Positions 60,201 through 64,000 of a stretch of DNA of 64,000 nucleotides are shown here, in pieces (the first letter of the stretch is position 1; every line of letters starts with the position of its first letter). Below the pieces are notes generated by a model. It ran no database searches and had not been told where the DNA came from. It saw nothing but the letters and a program-made list of their open reading frames with translations. The position numbers were made by a program, and so were the translations under genes. Where the stretch lies: NCBI GenBank assembly GCA_027886175.1, contig JAJNNQ010000019.1, positions 17,255,501-17,319,500 on the forward strand. The letters are read 5' to 3'. Origin of the DNA: Phylloscopus collybita (taxonomy: Eukaryota; Chordata; Aves; Passeriformes; Phylloscopidae).

Positions 60201-63200
60201 CATTTCAGGGGGTGCTGGAGAGCCTCCTGGGCACAGCCTTTGCTGGCTTCATCTTCTGCCTCTTTTCGGGCCAACCCCTGACCATCCTGAGCAGCACGGG
60301 CCCCGTGCTGGTCTTTGAGCGTCTCCTCTTCACCTTCAGCCAGTGAGTTTCACTGTCAGGGCTGGATCCTCAGCCCACTGTGCCCCAGCTGGAGCATGGG
60401 CCACCAGCACTCCAGGCAGGTGTCATTGGCCAGGCTTTGAGCCACCCTTTCCCCCCAGGGATCACGGCCTGGACTACCTGGAGTTCCGCCTCTGGATTGG
60501 GCTCTGGGTGGCCTTTTTTGGTGTGGTGCTGGTGGCCACCGAGGCCAGCCACCTGGTGAGGTACTTCACCCGCTTCACCGAGGAAGGCTTCTGCGCACTC
60601 ATCAGCCTGATATTCATCTACGACTCCCTGAAGAAGATGCTGAGCCTGGCAGATGCCTTCCCCGTCAACTGGCACTACCGGCTGGACAACGTCACCTCCT
60701 ACAGCTGCACCTGCAACTTGTCCAGCCCCGGTGAGCCCAAGCAGCCGTGGGCGGGTGGGGAGCAGGAAGCTGCTGCCCCAGGATGCCGCTGGGAAGGTGT
60801 TTCCTGGCTGGATCTGGGGAGGCACTGGGGGAGGAGGTTGTTTAACCCCATCCTCACCTGCCTGTCCACATTGCAGTGTCCTCCTCTTCCCTCCGTACAG
60901 TCTGTCCATCTATTCCTGCCCCCCAGAACTGCCCAGGAACCAGGCAGGGTGGTACAGGGAGCAAGGAGAGATTTGGCCCATCTCCTGTGCCTTCAGGATG
61001 GGGGATGTCAGAGGCTGGAAAGGGGCACCTGGATGGGTTTGCTCTGCTGTTTCTAGCCCAGTCTGTAAATCAGGGGCTGTTTTCTGGGGCTTGAAGACAT
61101 GACCCTGGAAATGACACGACCCACACTGACCCTGGAAATGGGACCTACACCATGTGCCAAAAAACATCAGTGCTGGCCAGCCTGGCATCAATGCCTCTGA
61201 GTGTCTGGAGCTTTAGCCAAGCCCTTCACAGGGAACATCCCCTCCCCTGGTGCTCCCTGGGTCTTAGCAAGAGCTGAGGCCTCAGAGGTCCCATAGGGCC
61301 CATCCAGTACCCTGAGCCCTCAGTAAGAACTTAAGGACCCAGCCTGATGGCAGCATCATCCCAGTCATCTTGATGAAACCAGCACCGATCTGACCCCTGT
61401 CACTTTGCAGGTCACAGCTCTGCAGGGAATGACACGTCACTGCCCTCACCCCTGGCCACCTGGCAGGTACAGCCCCTGCTCCCAGGCAGGCAGGAGGGGC
61501 GCTGGGATGGGCCCAAGGTGTCCACGTGTGACCCCCTCCTCACTGCCCACCCTGTCCCTGCAGCCTCCTGCCACCGCCGCAGGGCTGAGCAGGAGCCAGT
61601 GCTTGGATCGAGGTGGGCATCTCCTGGGGACCAGCTGCCAGTACGTGCCCGATGTCACCCTCATCTCCTTCCTGCTCTTCGGGGGCACCTTCCTCTTCTG
61701 CATCGCCCTCAAACGCTTCAGGAGCAGCCGCTACTTCCCTGCGGCGGTGAGCGTCTTGCAGCCACCCCCGTGGCACGGCCGCCCGTCCCACTGGTGTGGG
61801 GATGGTTCTGGGTGCTGCACTCCGGGGGTGCTCCTGGAGCAGTGCCCACCTCTGCCAGCCTGGGCCAAGCCCTCTCCATCTGCAGGTGCGGAAGCTGGTG
61901 AGTGACTTCGCTGTCATCCTGGCCATCCTCGCCTCCTGCGCTGTCGATGCTGCCCTGGGCCTGGAGACCCCCAAGCTCCTCGTCCCCAGCGAGCTGAAGG
62001 TGCCAGCAGGGTGGGCAGAGCACTGTCAGGGGTCTGGGTTCTGTGCCCACCATGGGAGCCATCCCACTGTGCTGTGTCACTGTCCTTCTCATCGCTGGCT
62101 CCAGCCATGCTGCACCCCAGCAAATGAGAAAGGGTTGAACACAGCTGATCCCATGCACTGTAAATAACCTGGCTCAGTCCTGGACTGTACAGATCACAGT
62201 GGAGCAAGAGCCACAAGCTCAGCTCCGGGCTTAGAATTCTTGTCCTGAGTGTAGAGTGAATCTGGCAGTGTCCCAGAGCAGCCAGTGCTCACCACCTCCT
62301 CCTCAGGCTCACCATCATCGCTGCCCAGTGCCACGTGTCCCACCTGCTGCCACAGGCACGTGCCCAGCTCCTGGCTTGTGGTGGCCAAGAACAACCAATT
62401 CTGCCACAGCCAGGGTGTCCTTGTGGGGGGCTGGTGGGTCACTCTGCCCTGCAGCATCCCCAGGATGATTGAGGATGCTCTTCCACTCCCAAGGTGGGGC
62501 ATCCCTGGGTGCCTGTAGGGCTCCAGCCCGAGCTCCTGGGGCTGGTGCCATCACAGGTGGGTGGCAGCTGCCATGACCCTTCTGTTTTCCACAGCCCACA
62601 AACCCAGCACGGGGCTGGATCATTTTCCCCTTCGGAGCCAACCCATGGTGGGTCTGCCTGGTGTCTGCAGTGCCTGCTGTCCTTGTCACCATCCTCATTT
62701 TCATGGACCAGCAGATCACGGCTGTCATTCTTAATCGCAGGGAGTACAAGCTGCAGGTGAGCAGGGGGACAGGGAATAGGCAGCATCAGCCAATGGGCAG
62801 GATCCAGGTCCTGGCTGGGCCCCAAGGAAGCAGCCAGGGGAGAGCAGAACCCCAAACTGGCCAGGAAAGTGGGAATATGCCCACAAGCCTGGTGCCTTTT
62901 CCCTTGCAGAAAGGAGCAGGCTTCCACCTGGACCTCCTCTGCGTCTCCCTCCTGATGGTGGTCACCTCTGTCATTGGCCTCCCCTGGTATGTCTCAGCCA
63001 CTGTCATCTCCCTGGCACACATGGAGAGCCTGAGGAAGGAGAGTGCAACCTCAGCCCCCGGCGAGCACCCCAAGTTCCTGGGCATCAGGTAAACAACCAG
63101 CCTGGGCCCTGCCTTGGGGGGAGCCCCTTGCCCATGGCTGTGGATCCAGGGGACAGGGACATACCCACGCTGTCCATCTGACCTGGCTTTGGGGATCTCC

Positions 63201-63399
63201 TCACAGCTGACCCCTTTTCCTGTGGCCATCAAAACTGCAGAGACCCTGGGGGCCAGGAGGGCAGGTAGGGGGGGTGGGTTGCCAAGGGACCCCGGGCAGC
63301 TGTGACACCTGTGCTGCCACCCCCAGGGAGCAGAGGCTGACAGGCCTGGCTGTCTTCATCCTGATGGGAGCCTCCGTCTTCATGGCCCCCGTGCTCAAG
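54152..63399 (+). CDS. SLC4A9: SLC4A9, anion exchange protein 4 (AE4), partial: 17 coding exons
   Basis: AE4 is a plasma-membrane member of the SLC4 bicarbonate transporter family. Seventeen exons join in phase to 2,316 nt (772 codons). Numbering from the first placed codon: a cytoplasmic N-domain at about 1-310 (with [12 protein letters not shown] and [20 protein letters not shown]), then the membrane domain from [12 protein letters not shown] at 324. It includes [32 protein letters not shown] (403-418), [32 protein letters not shown] and [16 protein letters not shown]. The third extracellular loop has cysteines 509, 511, 548 and 560 and sequons at 503, 512 and 523. The initiator ATG and the 3' exons after VFMAPVLK are missing from this model. 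No stop or frameshift is seen. Confidence 0.95.
54250..55799 (+). other. SLC4A9: SLC4A9 intron after exon a
   Basis: 1,550 bp, containing a CR1 copy at 55125-55542. I saw no skipped coding exon; exon a joins exon b in phase 2. Confidence 0.8.
55125..55542 (+). mobile_element. CR1 LINE 3' fragment
   Basis: Plus-orientation CR1, same sense as SLC4A9. Blocks include GTTTAGCCTGGAGAAGGCAA, GGGACTTTGGACAAGGG, GCTGTGGCTGCCCCATCCCT and GATGATCTTTAAGGTCC. It may start a little earlier than 55125. Confidence 0.9.
55800..55960 (+). CDS. SLC4A9: SLC4A9 exon b
   Basis: Residues 33-86, [20 protein letters not shown] onward to FKEII: the conserved start of the cytoplasmic domain. Acceptor CCTGGGCAG, donor GTACAT. 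Confidence 0.95.
56175..56324 (+). CDS. SLC4A9: SLC4A9 exon c
   Basis: Residues 87-136, [20 protein letters not shown] onward to LGLSPCR. Leu/Gln-rich, matching the ELRxxLxALLLQ region of mammalian AE4. Acceptor CTGATGCAG, donor GTAGGA. Confidence 0.9.
56427..56488 (+). CDS. SLC4A9: SLC4A9 exon d
   Basis: Residues 137-157, [20 protein letters not shown] then Q. A basic linker. Acceptor CTTTCTTTGCAG, donor GTAAAG. Confidence 0.88.
56591..56748 (+). CDS. SLC4A9: SLC4A9 exon e
   Basis: Residues 158-210, [20 protein letters not shown] onward to [10 protein letters not shown]. Strong family match at PPGAEA and at [20 protein letters not shown]. Donor GTAACA. Confidence 0.95.
56749..58399 (+). 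other. SLC4A9: SLC4A9 intron between exons e and f
   Basis: 1,651 bp, the longest intron of the placed part of the gene. It carries one arm of a 50-bp inverted repeat (57443-57492). Otherwise nothing was recognised. Confidence 0.8.
57443..57492 (+). repeat. left arm of a 50-bp inverted repeat
   Basis: Contains CCTCTCCCAAACCGGAGGGC. It is the reverse complement of 58989-59038 with two mismatches in 50. The arms lie in the introns before exon f and after exon g. Confidence 0.9.
58400..58484 (+). CDS. SLC4A9: SLC4A9 exon f
   Basis: Residues 210-238, [20 protein letters not shown] then MATLLTDE, the conserved LLGP...YHEXGRA block of SLC4 N-domains. Acceptor TTCCCACAG, donor GTGAGC. Confidence 0.95.
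58767..58918 (+). CDS. SLC4A9: SLC4A9 exon g
   Basis: Residues 239-289, [20 protein letters not shown] onward, with [15 protein letters not shown], the conserved end of the N-domain. Acceptor CTCCCCACAG, donor GTGGGC. Confidence 0.95.
58919..59512 (+). other. SLC4A9: SLC4A9 intron between exons g and h
   Basis: 594 bp; holds the right arm of the inverted repeat at 58989-59038. Nothing else was recognised. Confidence 0.85.
58989..59038 (-). repeat. right arm of a 50-bp inverted repeat
   Basis: Reverse-complement partner of 57443-57492, in the intron between exons g and h. About 1.5 kb separates the arms. Confidence 0.9.
59513..59614 (+). CDS. SLC4A9: SLC4A9 exon h
   Basis: Residues 289-322, [20 protein letters not shown] onward to EELERTGR. 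A poorly conserved linker before the membrane domain; the ELERTGR end matches the family. An upstream AG at 59493-59494 gives a stop in frame, so it was not used. Confidence 0.85.
59786..59960 (+). CDS. SLC4A9: SLC4A9 exon i (first transmembrane segment)
   Basis: Residues 323-381, [20 protein letters not shown] onward, with [20 protein letters not shown]. Highly conserved. Acceptor CTCCGCCCCAG, donor GTCAGT. Confidence 0.97.
60209..60342 (+). CDS. SLC4A9: SLC4A9 exon j
   Basis: Residues 382-425, [20 protein letters not shown] onward, with [19 protein letters not shown], part of the SLC4 substrate-site region. Acceptor CATTTCAG, donor GTGAGT. Confidence 0.97.
60459..60730 (+). CDS. SLC4A9: SLC4A9 exon k
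   Basis: Residues 426-516, the longest exon. Contains [20 protein letters not shown] and [19 protein letters not shown], then the start of the third extracellular loop with sequons N503 and N512 and cysteines 509 and 511. Acceptor TTTCCCCCCAG, donor GTGAGC. Confidence 0.97.
60731..61410 (+). other. SLC4A9: SLC4A9 intron between exons k and l
   Basis: 680 bp inside the variable extracellular loop. No additional coding exon with suitable phase was evident, although a small variable exon would be easy to miss. Confidence 0.7.
61411..61466 (+). CDS. SLC4A9: SLC4A9 exon l (extracellular loop)
   Basis: Residues 517-535, [19 protein letters not shown], with sequon N523-D-T. Not conserved in sequence with mammals, but position, phase and both splice sites fit. 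Acceptor CACTTTGCAG, donor GTACAG. Confidence 0.75.
61564..61746 (+). CDS. SLC4A9: SLC4A9 exon m
   Basis: Residues 536-596. A variable loop part with cysteines 548 and 560, then [20 protein letters not shown] and [12 protein letters not shown]. Acceptor CTGTCCCTGCAG, donor GTGAGC. Confidence 0.95.
61886..61999 (+). CDS. SLC4A9: SLC4A9 exon n
   Basis: Residues 597-634, [20 protein letters not shown] onward to VPSELK, a transmembrane segment and following loop. Acceptor CATCTGCAG, weak donor GTGCCA. Confidence 0.95.
62000..62594 (+). other. SLC4A9: SLC4A9 intron between exons n and o
   Basis: 595 bp, no recognisable content. The donor is weak (GTGCCA). Confidence 0.8.
62595..62756 (+). CDS. 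SLC4A9: SLC4A9 exon o
   Basis: Residues 635-688, [20 protein letters not shown] onward, with the family signature [13 protein letters not shown] and EYKLQ. Acceptor GTTTTCCACAG, donor GTGAGC. Confidence 0.97.
62910..63088 (+). CDS. SLC4A9: SLC4A9 exon p
   Basis: Residues 689-747, [20 protein letters not shown] onward, with [16 protein letters not shown] and PKFLGI. Acceptor CCCTTGCAG, donor GTAAAC. Confidence 0.97.
63327..63399 (+). CDS. SLC4A9: SLC4A9 exon q (last in window)
   Basis: Residues 748-772, [20 protein letters not shown] then APVLK. Acceptor CCACCCCCAG, donor GTAGGC. The next family exon (FIPMPVLYG-type) is not found before the window end, so the gene continues downstream. Confidence 0.97.
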
Positions 63400-64000
63400 G
63401 TAGGCAGCCTGGCTGGGGTGGCCTCTTTTCCTAGGCAGGGAGTGGCCACATCCTGCAAGGCTGGAGGTTCCTTCCCCTGACCCAGCAAAGCAGCACAGGC
63501 ATGGGGGAGCTGTGCACTCTGTGGGTATGGACTGGCACACAAGGCACTGCAGCCCCATGTCACCTGCTCCCCAAACACAGCCCACCACTACCTCTCCACA
63601 CTGCCACGTGGATGACCTGGCTGCTGTTGGCTTTCACCTGCTGCTATTGCCATGCTAGGAAAAACCTCTCCAGTGGCCCTGGGTTACCTGTGGGCAGACA
63701 GGAGGTCTCTTTTCCTTGACCTCTTTCCTCACCTCTGAAGCTGGTCTCACACAGCCTCTGACATAGGGCCCTCCCAGCATCCTCACCTGCCAATTGGATT
63801 TGGTGGAAGAACTGTGGGATGGATCAGGAATTGGCTGGATGGTCATGTCCAGGGATTTACAGTCAGTAGCCCAGTGTCCAAATGAAAACCAGTAACAAGT
63901 GGTGTTCACACTGGACAAATACAATTTAATATCTTCATCAAAGACATAGACAGCAGGATGGAGCACATGTGCAGATGGCACCAAGCTGAGGTGCAGTGAC
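63400..64000 (+). other. SLC4A9: SLC4A9 intron, partial, with CR1 reverse-transcriptase fragment
   Basis: Intron following exon q, running off the window. Its last 200 bp are CR1-derived. Confidence 0.75.
63795..64000 (+). mobile_element. degraded CR1 ORF2 (reverse transcriptase) fragment, cut by window end
   Basis: Plus-orientation sequence with GATGGATCAGGAATTGGCTG, ACAAGTGGTGTTC, TTTAATATCTTCATCAAAGA and GCAGATGGCACCAAGCTGAG. These correspond to the CR1 RT region around the GVPQGS and F(A/V)DDT motifs. The catalytic DD is lost (GATGGCACC replaces the GACGACACC-type sequence) and part of the QGS block is deleted, so it is a dead copy. Confidence 0.75.

Noticed and set aside
1..64000. A new multi-gene system or mobile defence island
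   Set aside because: Every conserved coding exon belongs to a known vertebrate gene in conserved order; the remainder is intron, CR1 and tandem repeats.

Overview
The window is vertebrate nuclear DNA, most likely from a bird. The coding evidence is a set of short exons joined by GT-AG introns whose phases all agree. The interspersed repeats are CR1-type LINE 3' ends, the main retroposon family of birds. Gene order and strands, CYSTM1(+) PFDN1(-) HBEGF(-) SLC4A9(+), match the human 5q31.3 block. I infer an avian region orthologous to it; the species cannot be read from the sequence.

Layout: 1-8772 is the last intron of CYSTM1, with its final coding exon at 8773-8879 and 3' UTR to about 9240. 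A 2-kb tail-to-tail gap (9241-11214) holds a CpG-rich islet and a GGAATGGGACAGAG minisatellite. PFDN1 runs on the minus strand from ATG at 42887-42889 to stop at 11292-11294 in four coding exons (122 aa), with two introns of about 15-16 kb. They carry CR1 copies, a G-rich minisatellite and A/T runs. Its promoter is a CpG island with a nine-unit VNTR. 43450-44880 is intergenic and rich in CR1. HBEGF runs on the minus strand from 51264 to 46531 in five coding exons (209 aa) with a long 3' UTR reaching about 44880. SLC4A9 (AE4) runs on the plus strand with 17 phase-consistent coding exons from 54152 to 63399 (772 codons). Its 5' start is unresolved and its 3' exons lie beyond the window. The window ends in a degraded CR1 reverse-transcriptase fragment.

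The genes are functionally unrelated neighbours: a small cysteine-rich tail-anchored membrane protein, a cytosolic co-chaperone subunit, an EGFR ligand precursor, and a bicarbonate/anion transporter. I found no operon-like, CRISPR-like or otherwise clearly undescribed biological system. The best second-look items are regulatory or structural: a perfect TISU/YY1 start element and a promoter VNTR at PFDN1, a NAGNAG acceptor in PFDN1, an almost perfect 50-bp inverted repeat flanking two SLC4A9 exons, and stop-free minisatellites. All coordinates were read by hand and gene names rest on recognising conserved protein sequence, with no database search.
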